From the NCBI RefSeq assembly GCF_025370935.1, contig NC_133491.1, positions 11,146,530 through 11,210,529 on the forward strand: a stretch of 64,000 bases of DNA, read 5' to 3'. The translations under genes were made by a program, and so were the position numbers. The notes below the pieces were generated by a model, which had not been told where the DNA came from, did not search any database, and saw only the letters and a list, made by a program, of their open reading frames with translations. Source of the DNA: Choristoneura fumiferana (Eukaryota > Arthropoda > Insecta > Lepidoptera > Tortricidae). Position 1 is the first letter of the stretch, and each line of letters opens with the position of its first letter. Positions 1 to 10,535 of the stretch are shown one piece after another.

Positions 1-743
1 AAGTCACCCAAACGGTTTAAGATGCATGTGATAGGTTCTTTGCAGTCGCTTAGCTCCTTTTGGTTTGAATTTTTCTATATTTGCCAGTACTAGTTCCGGC
101 AGATCTGTGTCGGTGTGTGTCAACAGTAATTGTGCACACATGCAGTCGTTAACGGCTTTGTTTCTTGTTTACTTAACTTTGTAAATTAATTCGAGGATGT
201 GCGCCTAGCCGTTATTGCAGACTAACGTTTCGGTGTTTAAGATTTCTATCGAGTGTACTGAGATTCTTAATCATTATTTTACTTCTGTACTGTGATGTTT
301 AATCATTTTCAAGTTTGTATAGTTACTGAGTCCACTTTTTACGAACAACGCGAAGAATCAACTTATATGTCCATTTCAAAATCCCAATTCTCACAATTTG
401 CCTTATTTACTGTAATATGCGAATTAGGTACTAACGCTTTTAAAAGCCATTTTCTGTTTTCCTTGTAGTAGCCAATTCTCAGGCACCTTTATATTCTTCA
501 TAATATCTATGACGGCGGCCGATCGTAAAAAGCGGCGTTTCATGATATGCCTAGGAATTTCATGATCTGCCTGAACTAGCCAAATCATGAAATGGCAGCG
601 TTTCATGATATGCCTAGGAATTTAATGATCTGCCTAAACGTCACTAGGCAAATCGTTAAACAGTGAGTTTTGAACGATATGGCGGATGTCCCTTAGCCAA
701 TTCATGAAATGGCGCCATTTAACGATATGCCTAGGAATTTCGT
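1..743. repeat. Contig-end segment repeated at 8677-9391
   Basis: This segment matches 8677-9391 with scattered substitutions and small indels: position 1 aligns with 8677 and the match runs to the N gap at 744. Because it stops exactly at a gap, it is probably the end of one contig overlapping the inside of the next one (allelic copy). A real duplication is possible. No gene is seen. The first 500 bases are plain AT-rich sequence and the rest is the inverted-repeat element listed separately. Confidence 0.9.
513..743. mobile_element. MITE-like element with CGGCGGCC terminal repeat, cut by gap
   Basis: The element begins CGGCGGCCGATCGTAAAA and contains repeated internal words (GATATGCCTAGGAATTT occurs three times; CATGAAATGGC twice). 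The complete allele at 9164-9420 ends with the inverse of this terminus. Here the right end is lost in the gap. Its repetitive, palindromic interior may be why the assembly broke here. Confidence 0.7.
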
Positions 744-843
744 NNNNNNNNNNNNNNNNNNNNNNNNNNNNNNNNNNNNNNNNNNNNNNNNNNNNNNNNN
801 NNNNNNNNNNNNNNNNNNNNNNNNNNNNNNNNNNNNNNNNNNN
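744..843. other. Assembly gap (100 N)
   Basis: Exactly 100 N, a conventional placeholder for a gap of unknown size. Sequence on the left recurs 7.8 kb downstream of the gap, so the true distance and even the order of the flanks are doubtful. Confidence 0.99.
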
Positions 844-1027
844 CGTTACTTTGCGCCCTTTCTCGGCACGTGCTTTCGTCAGCCTTGGCTCTGGCAACCC
901 TAGAGATGGGTAATTAGGGAGCCCGCGGCTTCGGGTAAATAGCCAGCATCGCCTTGGCTGCCTTCACCTTTCGCGAGAAAAAATGTAACGGGGTAATGAC
1001 GCGAATACCATACAGCATAGAATAGAG

Positions 1028-1408
1028 CAGTGGTTCCGAACCTAAAGGGGTAATTACCCCGCGGGGGTAAATCAGCTTTTCTCTGGGGGTATTAAATAAC
1101 CTAATAATTAAGACCTAATCCAATGAAATACCTAGCTAAATGTTAAAAAATAAAAATGATAGATCGCCGCTCAGTAAGTACCTACCACACGTGGCATCTC
1201 TTTCTAGACGTTATTTTTACTTATTCCATTGTTAAAAAAAAAAACATTGTTAGACTGGTTTTAAATGTTCAAAGTATTTTTGTGATTATTAAAGATATTT
1301 TTATTTGTTTGCTTGCATTTTATTAAATTTTAAGGGAGAGGGGGGTGTAAATTCAGTTTTCGCAGGTCATACGGGTAACAATATTAATAAAAAGGTAAGG
1401 AACCACTG
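1028..1408. mobile_element. Non-autonomous hAT-type element with 8-bp target duplication
   Basis: The left end reads CAGTGGTTCCGAACCT and the right end, reversed, reads CAGTGGTTCCTTACCT, a good terminal inverted repeat of the CAGTGGTTC type known from hAT transposons. Flanks are GAATAGAG (1020-1027) and GAATAGAA (1409-1416), an 8-bp duplication with one difference, the size hAT transposases make. The 381-bp interior has no coding frame, so it was moved by an enzyme supplied elsewhere. Confidence 0.85.
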
Positions 1409-2875
1409 GAATAGAAGTATATAAAATACGCCTATTTTGATGCTTTTCTGCGTGCATGATGCGTTAAATCAGTTAAAAACTTAAGAATTATGAAGAATGC
1501 GAGTATGCTCTGTTTCTACGGCAGGCGAAAAAACGAACATTGAAGAGTACATTTTGTACGGCGCACTTTTTTTATCATTTGCTCTTACTACAAATTTTCA
1601 AAGTACGGGCTGTTAGTGGTCAAAAACAATAAAACTTGTTGTATCATGTTTTGGAATGACATTTAGAGATACATGCGAAAGGTTGCCTATAGGAATTTTT
1701 TTACCTGCCTTAGAAACATAGTGTATGTGACCACTTTCTTTTTCGCTTCTTTGTAAGAAAGAAAAAAACCCCAAAAGATTGTAAATTTAAACACATTGAT
1801 GACAGGTAAGATGAGCTGAGATTATGGCTACCTACTTACTTATCAAAGTGGGAATAAAAGTTGTAATCAATACAAAAAAAAGTTGTTGCATTTTTTGTGT
1901 TTTTATTTCATTTGATAAGCTTCTTAAAAGGATCTTTTTTTTGTACCTAGCGAAAAAAAAAGGTTTGTAGATCGTTTATAAGTGTAGTCTGTAGAAACAT
2001 GATGGAAAAAAATCTATTCTCTTTACCAGATGTTAAAAAAGATTGATTCCATTCCATATCCGCAGTACATTTGGATTGAATTTTCGGACGGAAATTACAT
2101 TTCCGAACGAATTTTTGATAAAGCACCGTGAAAGGAGACTGTTTTTGAAGCGTGATACGAATTTTGGAACTTCATTTGTTTTGCTTTCGCGAATACATTC
2201 GAAGTTCAAAAATCACAGCAAAACGGGAAAAGTAGGTACAAATATAGTTAGCAAAAGTTCACGATCGTTCATCCACCATTACCTCTCATATTTCGTTTTC
2301 TAGATTTTTTTTACCGTACAACGGCAAAACCTACTAGACACTGGCAAAATTGTCCTCCAATGGACAGAGCCATATTTTTCTAAAAATCTAATCTAACCTG
2401 ACACTACTCGTCATAATAATAATTATTATATCATTGATATTGATAACCAGCCCTTGAATCGACTTCGATGTTAACAAACAAACTTTATTACACGAATTTT
2501 GTTGTCCTCTTGATAGCCCAAACTAGAATTCCAAAAAGACATTAACAAGGTCATTCAGGACTTACGGGGAGCCAATTAACGCCAGGTGGTCTTTACTTCT
2601 TCACTTTTGATATTAAAACTAGTTTAGAAGACGGATCTGCATAGGCAAATTAAATACGTAATATTTTTTTGCCATCTTGTTAGTTAATGGAATGAAACCA
2701 TGTTCTTTCTAAAGGACTTGGCCGTAGATTAATGACGTTTGCGCCCATTTCGTTTTTTAAACTATGGCACGAAATAAGTAATAGAACAAGTAGCTATGGT
2801 ATCAATTAAAAATGTTAGCAGTTTTGCTACAGATGGCGCTAGTTTGTTTAATGAGAATATTTTTTTATTCGTTGG
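1409..2875. other. AT-rich stretch, nothing recognised
   Basis: There are long A and T runs and short open frames only, with no domain, repeat terminus or RNA fold recognised. An 86-codon frame at 2043-2303 has no familiar motif and looks accidental. Confidence 0.5.
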
Positions 2876-3108
2876 CTAGCTTTTGCCCGCGGCTTCGCCC
2901 GCGTGTAATTCGGTTATCGCGCGCTGTTCCCTCGGCAACTGAGCATTTTTCCGGGATAAAAAGTAGCCTATGTCACTCTCTGGCCAATAAATTATCGCTA
3001 TGTCAAAAATCATGTCAATCCATCGCTCCGTTTCGCCGTGAATGACGGACAAACACATAAACGTACAAACATACATACACACACACTTTCGCATTTATAA
3101 TATTAGTA
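2876..3108 (-). mobile_element. Short Helitron-like element
   Basis: Read on the minus strand it starts near TACTAATATTATAAATGCGA, runs through a GT-rich stretch, a TTCACGGCGAAACGGAGCGA block and a TTTTTATCCCGG block, and ends GGGCAAAAGCTAG. That is the layout of the small non-autonomous Helitrons common in Lepidoptera (3' CTAG end, no inverted repeats, no target duplication). The same subfamily recurs at 17853-18074 and 46118-46345. No coding capacity. Confidence 0.7.
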
Positions 3109-3224
3109 CCTATGGATTTTGATCTTTGATGAACTCACTTCATCTTGATTTATATATATTTCAAACATTCTTAATTTTCACGCATCTTTTGTTGTTCTAA
3201 CTTTCTTCTTTCTTTATTGTTATA

Positions 3225-3405
3225 GTAGCCGTTGTCCGCGATTCCGTCCGTGTAGAATTATATTTAGGAACTACGCCAATTTCCGGGATAAAAACTTATT
3301 CTATATTCTTCCCCGGGACTCAAACATCAAATCAATATACCGACCTGAAAAGGTAACAAACAAACAAATGAACTTAGAAAATTTCGCATTTATATGTTAG
3401 TGCGA
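3225..3405 (-). mobile_element. Degraded Helitron-like fragment
   Basis: Remnants in the same order as the intact copies on the minus strand: a CATATAAATGCGAAA start, a TTGTTACCTTTTCAGG region, TTTTTATCCCGG, and a GGACGG end. Both termini are worn, so the limits are approximate. Confidence 0.5.
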
Positions 3406-3506
3406 TGGGTTAGACAAAAATGACTGCCGTGTAATGACAAAACACGCAGTTACAGTGTTTTGTGGTAACTGTTAAATTAGCTAGACCCTAATCTATATAT
3501 ACATAC

Positions 3507-3630
3507 TTAATTCATAAACGACAATCAAACCTATTTTAGTTAAAATGCCGCTAAAATACTGTCACTTCGACATTTGTATAGCATTTGTTAGTTAACATAG
3601 GCTTGTTAAGTTTTATGAATAAGGGGGTTA
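3507..3630. mobile_element. MITE, TTA-flanked family (inverse copy of 23734-23888)
   Basis: The right end is TTTATGAATAAGGGGG followed by TTA. The left end keeps ATTCATAAA but has lost the C run. The interior is the reverse complement of the copy at 23734-23888 with a few substitutions. TTA-flanked short inverted-repeat elements fit the PIF/Harbinger target preference, though no transposase is present to prove it. Confidence 0.65.
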
Positions 3631-4179
3631 GAGTATACCGATCTTCTACCAATAACATTGAAAAACTTCATTAAAATTTACACTGTAACTCTTAAAACCT
3701 AGGATCCTGATTCGACTAAACACTGTATCTCCTCCAGATACCGTGTTTTGCCAAAACAAAACTTACCTTTTCTTCAACCAGTACCTGACGTTACAGTGTT
3801 TTGTCGTAATAATCACACAATAAATTTGGAGCGTTCACTGTAAATAACAATTTCTTCATTTTTAACGTGTTTTTGTTTAAAAATGTATGGAAAAAAGTAT
3901 AAATCTTATATCATGTTTCTTTGTACACAATTATTAGCATATTATTTATAATTTATCCAGTAATTAAAATCGGATGAATATTGACGGGTTCGTGGCCAAT
4001 TAAAGAAGAAAACAGTTTTTTGCGATTTCTGAAAAATAGGTTTTTTTAGTTACAGTTTTTGTAATGACACGGCAGAGGAGTGGTAAAATTCGATAACTGC
4101 TGCACTAACTAAGCAACTTTGTTCTCAGTTCTTTGTTGAAGTCCGAGGTATTCTTATAAAGTGAAAAATGACATAGTTG
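3631..4179. other. No recognised feature
   Basis: AT-rich sequence. A short word resembling GTTACAGTGTTTTGTCGTAA appears at about 3450-3475, 3735-3750 and 3790-3810, in context suggesting an old dispersed repeat, but no ends could be fixed. Confidence 0.35.
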
Positions 4180-4275
4180 CCGCGGGATAATGATAAAAGG
4201 GGGGATGCCTATGTCCCACAATGGACGTTCTACTGCTGATATGATGATGATGATGATAATGATGATGATGACGGG
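4180..4275 (+). mobile_element. RTE-type LINE 3' end fragment
   Basis: The fragment GGGGATGCCTATGTCC..CAATGGACGTTCTACTGCTGA reads, in frame, as the C-terminus GDAYVPQWTFYC before a stop. That matches the GEAYVQQWTS-like C-terminus of lepidopteran RTE reverse transcriptase. A (GAT)n tail follows, the usual 3' end of these LINEs. Strongly 5'-truncated. Confidence 0.7.
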
Positions 4276-5685
4276 TAAAAGAATTCTTTGCAGGCGAAGT
4301 CACGAGGAAAAGCTAGTAATTAATAATTAGACTACCCGCTACTCGTGCACATGGCCGTTCTGACACAGAAACCCTAGTTGTATAAAATACTGAACTATTT
4401 AAGCTTAGTTTTCGCCAAATCTAGGTCTAACTCGGATTCTCGAACATTCTGGCGAGCGTAACCAGCAGAGCATGCAAGCTTGTAAGATTTTGGCGGCAAG
4501 GCTGCGCGCCTAGTATGGCGATCACCTGCGCACGCGACACCTGCCGCGCATCTGACACAGATGCCCAATAGTGCGGACACCATGGAGTATCGATAAGCTG
4601 TCGTTGTTTTATTATCACAGGCTAAAAAAATGGGTAGACAACAGGATAAAACAGTAATTTTGCAGACGCAACTTTAGCAGAAAAAAAACTTTTTTTCTCT
4701 GAAAACCAGACAAATTTTCAATTAAGTGCGAAATTTGATTTTTAGTTGCTCTAAAATAAATAGCAGGTAAGTCGATTGACTAGCCAAAGGAGTGACGTCA
4801 TAAGTAGCTATTGTCACACAATGTCAATGGGAGAGTCATATTTTAACAGATCATAAAAAATACATACGTTAATTGTTGGTGCCATCGTTCCTATTGTCAT
4901 AATGTTCAATTTTAAGAGATAAGTACTAATATAATGTGTGATGCGTACATACGTAGTTCTAGTTTGACATAAATGATTAGTAACATTGCAAACATTTTTC
5001 TAATAAAGTGTATCATAGATGTCTCCTATGTTACAGGACAGAATAACTGATTGACCCAGATATATGGAATATCATTATAACATCAGTACCACAAAGGTCC
5101 ACTTTGTTACGTAAATCAGTTTCTTTGACTGTACAGGTAAGTTTAAGCTTTACATCGCAAACAGCAGTCACACCCTCAGAACGAAACAGACTCAGATCGT
5201 TTTCTTTTTTTCAATAATAAACTTTGTACTAAAACAACCAGTTCAGTTTGAAAAACGAGATTATGTCAGAACAAGCCACTTCAATTTTAAAGGTGAGAAG
5301 TATCGACATAATTTCTATCGACATCGTCCCTGCCCCACTCGGCGCTTCACATCTCAAAGCAAGTGATGAATGCGCTTTACAGACCACAAAGTGGCTAATT
5401 AATATCTACAATACAGTTAAAGCGATGGAAGCGCTGACCTGCCTACACCCATTAATATACTATGACATTGAATACAATGTACGAGCATAAGGAAAGGTGA
5501 CACATAATACAGCGCAGAAGCTATGTGTTGTTATTGGGAATTTAACCACGGTAAGCTTACGTTAAACCTGTTTGTTTGTATGGATATTTAAAATGCATAC
5601 AATTAATGTTCCCTATTTGATAACGCGTAACATTTACACATAACATTTAATCTTTCCCAGAGCGATACCACTTAGGGATCTTTTA
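4276..5685. other. No supported gene
   Basis: Frames at 4395-4618 (minus) and 5248-5490 (plus, 80 codons) carry no recognised motif, have no promoter or splice context I can defend, and lie in an otherwise AT-rich stretch. I see no repeat ends here. Confidence 0.4.
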
Positions 5686-5689
5686 AAGA

Positions 5690-5805
5690 AAGAGCTAGTT
5701 TCTGAAAGAGCCGGTAACGCGCTTGTGATACCCTTCGTGTTGCGGGTGTCCATAGGCGGTGATTGCTTCCCAACAGTTGACCCGCATGCTCGTTTCTAGC
5801 ATAAA

Positions 5806-5806
<1 letters not shown>
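5690..5806 (+). mobile_element. LINE 3' tail (GGGTGTCCATAGGCGGTGA type)
   Basis: Contains GTTGCGGGTGTCCATAGGCG, then GACCCGCATGCTCGTTT and a short A-rich end. This resembles a common lepidopteran LINE 3' end in which a GGGCGGTGGTGATC..CTCGTTTGCC block precedes the tail. A second tail of the same type lies reversed at 58815-59055. Only the 3' end is present; I cannot name the clade with certainty. Confidence 0.55.

Positions 5807-5810
<4 letters not shown>

Positions 5811-5844
<34 letters not shown>
5811..5844 (+). repeat. (TG)17 microsatellite
   Basis: An uninterrupted TG run directly after the LINE tail at 5690-5806. It may have grown from the retroelement's tail. Confidence 0.95.
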
Positions 5845-5845
<1 letters not shown>

Positions 5846-6058
5846 TTATTAAGTCGAATGCACCGCTGAATCCGCGGACGAGATTTTTGTTTAGAGAATA
5901 CACATGCATTAGTTTACGGAGGTAAACCGCGTGGTCACAATTAAAGTCCGCTTTTTTAATCTACGATTTAAAAAAAAAACTTAGATTAAGGATGACACTT
6001 CTATACAGTTTGGTTAGCAGTTAACTCGGAGTTACATATAAAAATAAAATGTTAACTG

Positions 6059-6183
6059 CAGGGCTACTACACAACTCGAAACTCGAAGTTCGTGTCGTGC
6101 GGTCCCTCTGATAATTATACTATTTAATACGAGAGCGAGAGGTACGATACGAACTTCGAGTTTCGAGTTTCGAAGTAGCCCTG
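6059..6183. mobile_element. Palindromic MITE, CAGGGCTACTAC family
   Basis: Starts CAGGGCTACTAC and ends GTAGCCCTG. The arms (CTCGAAACTCGAAGTTCG against its inverse near 6150-6176) make the whole 125 bp fold into one long hairpin. Relatives lie at 24374-24502, 51626-51755 and 60431-60560. No coding capacity. Confidence 0.8.
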
Positions 6184-6300
6184 CTGGTCCGCGTAAGCTA
6201 GCTCTCAAACAGATGGACCAATTTCGAAGAGGTTTTTTTACGTGAAAGCGTCATTGAACTTTGAAACGACAATGGCGAGAATTTTGAACTGTTCTAAGTT

Positions 6301-6689
6301 GAATATATTGACCCGGATAACTAACGTTTTAAATCGAGTTTAAGTGACGAGTGGTGAGAGTGGTTGGACGGTACCTCCGAGTTGGAAAACGGTGTTAAAT
6401 ACTCGTGCTGCGTCATCGGTGTGTGTGAACGTACCTTTGCAGAGCGATATTGTTAGTGTTGTGTGCTACCCTACATTTGACTGTTGTAATGATGATGAAA
6501 ACGTGGGTAGTTGTGTGCCGGTGTCAGTTTCGTCGGGTAGTCGCGTGAGCAGAGCAGCGGCGCGCAGTGCGCGTGTTGCAGCAGCCGCTGAGTCGCGTTG
6601 ATCCGAAGACGAAGGGCTACGGATTAGCCCGAAACATGTCGAGCTAAACTCGATTTAAGACGTGAGTTATCCGGGTCAATATATTTAAT
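6301..6689. repeat. Inverted-armed repeat with conserved GAAAC hairpin (family 2)
   Basis: The outer arms 6301-6341 and 6644-6689 are inverse copies of each other (AATATATTGACCCGGATAAC against GTTATCCGGGTCAATATATT). The interior is GC-rich and ends in a hairpin with stem GGGCT/AGCCC followed by CGAAACATGTCGAG. Same family as 25308-25545 and 52568-52803. The layout resembles an inverted pair of retroelement termini; a possible hammerhead-like core is discussed in the findings. A frame of 85 codons at 6344-6601 lies across it but has no recognised domain. Confidence 0.6.
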
Positions 6690-6715
6690 ATGAGTGAGTC
6701 TCACGGTAGTTTCAT

Positions 6716-7645
6716 GTTCAAAATTGTTCTAAGTTGGTTAGGATGCCTTTACAATCGCCTTCATTCTTGCACAAAACACCCAATAATCCTCCGCTATTTC
6801 ATCACGAATTTTTGCATTCGCAATTCAATATCAAAACCGGCAGTTTTAATCTCTACAGCTTTTGTAAACAAACTCGTTATCACTTCCTACCTGTTTGCTG
6901 CGTTTGGCGACTGATACCAGTGTTGGAGTTATCTATTTACTTACACTGAAAGCACTTTTTCCCTCCCGAAAATAGTAAAAGACGCCGTGGATTTGATAAG
7001 AATGGCGCGCCATTCACGCGGGAGCCTTTGCAAACAATTATTAAGCTCTAGTTACACTTCGGAGATAGCGGGCCCGACTACGACCAACTGGCCGTACGAA
7101 GGACTAATTTGTTCATTGCTGACTAAATACTAATACCGCGTAGTGGTTAATTGGCGATGACCGCAATGTATTTCGAAAACGCTACCGCGTCACTGCCCGG
7201 CGAGGTCTGGAGGCATTCATTGAATGCTTATTTACGTTTGAAGTGTATAGGCTGTTGATCATGCGGTATCGATGTATTGAAGTGAGATAAGTTAGTCATG
7301 GGCAGAGTAATTGTATGGTATGCCTTGTGTGCAAGGATTGCAATCCAGCAGCATTTTCAGTCCAGCTGGATTTGTGCAAGATTGGCCCGAATCCAGCTGG
7401 ATCCAGCGCGGATCCAGCAAAATATGGAATCAAAATTAAAAAATACATGATTTAATTATTTTTTTGTTTATTTATTCATTTAAGCTTTTTACTACTACAA
7501 ACTACTAAAATAAAAACCTTTATTCATTTAGTGTCAATTATATCAATTTAGGTTTGGTTCTTTGAGATCAAAATAATTGACTTCAAATTAGTACAATTTC
7601 AGTATTATGTTTTATAAAGTAAGAAAAAAAAAAGAATACAACGCA
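6716..7645. other. No recognised gene
   Basis: Overlapping open frames at 6690-6949 show no domain. The word ATCCAGC/GGATCCAGC recurs several times between 7335 and 7420 and once near 7995. Otherwise plain sequence. Confidence 0.4.
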
Positions 7646-7650
7646 GAAAT

Positions 7651-7830
7651 TTTCATCATCATCATGTCAGCTGAAAGACGTCCACTGCTGGACATAGGCC
7701 TCCCCCAAGGCTCTCCACTCAGGCTGGTCTTGTGCTTCCCTCATCCACCGCGCATTCTTCGCGCGGTAAGCCTCCAACAAGATGGAGCGATGACCTGGTT
7801 ATGATCGCGTGATCGCGGTGGATGCGGAAT
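7651..7830 (-). mobile_element. RTE-type LINE 3' end fragment
   Basis: Read on the minus strand, the last codons translate as EAQDQPEWRALGEAYVQQWT followed by SFS and a stop, then a (GAT)n-type tail. This is the characteristic C-terminus of lepidopteran RTE endonuclease-reverse transcriptases. Only about 180 bp survive, so it is a 5'-truncated, dead insertion. Confidence 0.85.
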
Positions 7831-8676
7831 AAGTTTCATAATTATTTTTAATTTTAATCTAATTTTCTGCTAGCTAGTGTAGTGCGCTGTGCGATTGAAT
7901 GGCAACGTCGCGCTGTTTAGGCGGCTGGTTTAAAGATATAGAGTAACTAATTTCCAATTTGATACGTTTGCGTTGCGTTTGCGTTTACGGTATGCTGGAT
8001 CCAGCAAGTAAAAAAAATAATTGATTTTAAAGATTTATTGGTTGCTCTTGACAAATTAATGTTTCCATACATTGGTCGATGTTCAAAGTGTATACAGCCC
8101 TGAAGGAATGACCTCATCATGAATTAAAAAAAACGATGAAACTACGTCTCGGCAGGAGTATTCCAGAATCAGAAGCATTCGAAAACTTAATGCGTAGTTC
8201 ATTTCCAAATCATTCTTAAAACTCTCTTTATATCAACGTAGGGTGACGGCACCAATCATAGGCATGTTAAGCATAGTAGTACCCAGTAATGAACAGCCAT
8301 AATTAAATGCATTATAGCTCACCATTCATTTACTAATTATGATCATCAGTTACTGAACATAGTGTTCTTAGTTTAAAAAATAAGGTTCGTTTCGTTAAAA
8401 TTTGAGTTAGCGGAAAAAAAACATTATTGGTTGTCCATTACTGGTGCCATTATCACCTACCTATTTCAAACGATTGCCGTTCCAGTATTCAAAATTCGTA
8501 TGTGTACACAAATAAACGTACCGCCGTTCTCAAATGTTTTAATTAAGCGTTCCATTATCAAAAATTAAAAGCAAAGCTAGTGCCGATAGAGATGTCATTT
8601 TGTTTAAGCAGCTGGCTGAATAATGTCTATTATTTAGAAAAAAAAGGTACCAAGAGACACTTTTTGCTATAATAGA
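7831..8676. other. No recognised feature
   Basis: AT-rich single-copy sequence with no repeat end, ORF with a known motif, or RNA fold recognised. Confidence 0.45.
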
Positions 8677-9391
8677 AAGTCACCCAAACGGTTTAAGATG
8701 CATGTGATAGGTTGTTTGCAGTCGCTTAGCTCCTTTTGGTTTGAATTTTTCGATATATGCCAGTACTAGTTCCGGCAGATCTGTGTCGGTGTGTGTCAAC
8801 AGTAATTGTGCATACATGCAGTCGTTAACGGCTTTGTTTCTTGTTTGGTTAACTTTGTAAATTAATTCGAGGATGTGCGCCTAGCCGTTATTGCAGACTA
8901 ACGTTTCGGTGTTTAAGATTTCTATCGAGTGTACTGAGATTCTTAATCATTATTTTACTTCAGTACTGTGATGTTTAATCATTTTCAAGTTTGTACAGTT
9001 ACTGAGTCCACTTTTTAGGACCAACGTGAAAAATCAACTTATATGTTGGTTATTCCCAATCTTTTGCCTGATTTTTAAAGCAATAGGTACTAACGCTTTA
9101 AAAGCCATTTTCTGTTTTCCTTGTAGTAGCCAATTCTCAGGCCTTTAATTCTTCGATCTATGACGGCGGCCGATTAAAAAGCGGCGTTTCATGATATGCC
9201 TAGGAATTTCTGATCTGCCTGAACTAACCAAATCATGAAATGGCAGCGTTAAATGATATGCCTAGGAATTTAATGATCTGCCTAAACGTCACTAGGCAAA
9301 TCGTTAAACAGTGAGTTTTGAACGATATGGCGGATGTCCCTTAGCCAATTCATGAAATGGCGCCATTTAACGATATGCCTAGGAATTTCGT
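8677..9391. repeat. Second copy of the 1-743 segment
   Basis: Aligns with 1-743 from its first base. Small indels separate the copies (for example ACCTTTATATTC against CCTTTAATTC in the region before the MITE). This copy continues without a gap through the complete MITE at 9164-9420. Confidence 0.9.
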
Positions 9392-9420
9392 GATCTGGCG
9401 GATTTTACGATCGGCCGCCG
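9164..9420. mobile_element. Complete MITE-like element with CGGCGGCC ends
   Basis: The left end CGGCGGCCGAT..TAAAA and the right end TTTTACGATCGGCCGCCG are inverse copies. The interior carries three GATATGCCTAGGAATTT units, each followed by a variant of GTGATCTG, so the element contains its own internal tandem repeats. 257 bp, no coding capacity. Confidence 0.75.
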
Positions 9421-9639
9421 ACATCTACATAGATTTCAATCTGCTAATATTTAGGCGCATGCGACGGCTTGATAATCGCGCCATCTCTTGTGAACTTCAC
9501 GCAACGATGCGCAGATTAAGTACACTTGCACTGAATAGCAGTTGTCATGCGAATGCGGGGCAACGTCAAACCAGAGTGTCCTTAGACACTCGTCCTCGCA
9601 ATGCTCCTCGCTCTGTTCATCGTATTGTCCGTGCCTTAC

Positions 9640-9783
9640 TGGCATATCACTGTTCTACAAATTCTACATACATAAACATATGCTCTACATGTTTCATACA
9701 TAATCTGCTCTGACCGGTGATCAAACCCGAGACCTCAAGCTTCACAGTCAGGTTCTCTAACCCCTAGACTATCTGGTCGTCAT
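9640..9783 (-). mobile_element. tRNA-derived SINE fragment, head present
   Basis: On the minus strand, 9783 to 9712 reads as a tRNA-like body: GACCAG start, TAGTCTAGGGGTT (A-box-like), then GGTCTCGGGTTTGATCACC (B-box-like) and a GGTC end that can pair with the start. It continues into SINE-like body sequence rather than ending as a gene. Polymerase III promoter boxes are therefore visible, but this is a retroposon and not a functional tRNA. Confidence 0.65.
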
Positions 9784-9842
9784 TTGCTGGTGTTTCACCA
9801 CAAGGTCCTTAAGTCTCTGTTTAAAGTGTACATGTGTGCCTT

Positions 9843-9963
9843 ATCATCATCTTCATCATCAACCCAACTTATATACCACTGCTGGGCACCGGACTCATCT
9901 GAGATTGAAAGGACCTGGGCCATAGTTCCCACGCGGGCCCAATGCAGATTGGGAACTTGTGTA
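9843..9963 (-). mobile_element. SINE 3' part
   Basis: Reversed, it reads GTTCCCAATCTGCATTGGGC..GCGTGGGAAC, then TGCCCAGCAGTGG, then a tail of GAT triplets. This is the 3' half of the lepidopteran SINE family seen complete at 59271-59590. It is separate from the neighbouring tRNA-headed fragment because the order of head and tail is wrong for one element. Confidence 0.7.
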
Positions 9964-10394
9964 CCTACCTATTTGATTGCAATTTTGTAGTCAATAGTTT
10001 TTTTTCTGTTTTTCTTTCATTCATCGAGTAAAATAAACAGAGATGGTATCATAAATGTATCAGATAAAATATCAGAAAGCTCTTAAATATTTACAACTTC
10101 ACACAAAACTCTTCGAACCACAACTTCCAAACATATATTCCTTCAAAATAAAAAGCACAGTTTCGTCGAATGTCGCTCCGTTTTTCGCGAATTGTGACCG
10201 TTATCACGTTTGTCGATAATCGATGCTATCGATAATCGTATCGAATGCAAACAAGCATATGTTTACTATGTGCCGGTGTATCTAGTTACAGTAACAGGTT
10301 TATTATGATTTTTAACCGATTTCCAGAAAAAGGTGTTCCATGACCATTATACTTCGAATTTTGATAATTTGTTCAAAACATATTCGAAGACTTA

Positions 10395-10535
10395 GGGGCT
10401 GTTTCACCATTCATTGATTAGTGTTAACTGACGGTTAAATGTGATGCCGTCTCTATTTGTTTTGTTCAAATAGACGGAGACGGCATCACATTTGACCGTC
10501 AGTTAACACTAATCAATGGATGGTGAAACAGCCCC
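10395..10535. mobile_element. Palindromic MITE, GGGGCTGTTTCACC family
   Basis: Begins GGGGCTGTTTCACCATTCAT and ends with its near-perfect inverse. The arms run through CACATTTGACCGTCAGTTAAC and meet at a small centre near 10465. The whole 141 bp is one hairpin. Its partner in copy 2 (38326-38465) has lost a few bases in one arm. Confidence 0.85.

Noticed and set aside
513..743. CRISPR-like spaced repeats (GATATGCCTAGGAATTT units)
   Set aside because: Only three irregularly spaced, diverged units inside an inverted-repeat element of an animal genome.
6344..6601. 85-codon GC-richer frame
   Set aside because: It lies inside the family-2 inverted repeat, where the GC-rich hairpin keeps frames open by composition.
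9357..9713. 118-codon frame spanning the end of the MITE and the SINE
   Set aside because: It runs from a transposon into a retroposon. No protein family motif was seen.
9712..9783. Possible tRNA gene on the minus strand
   Set aside because: Imperfect cloverleaf that continues into SINE body sequence.
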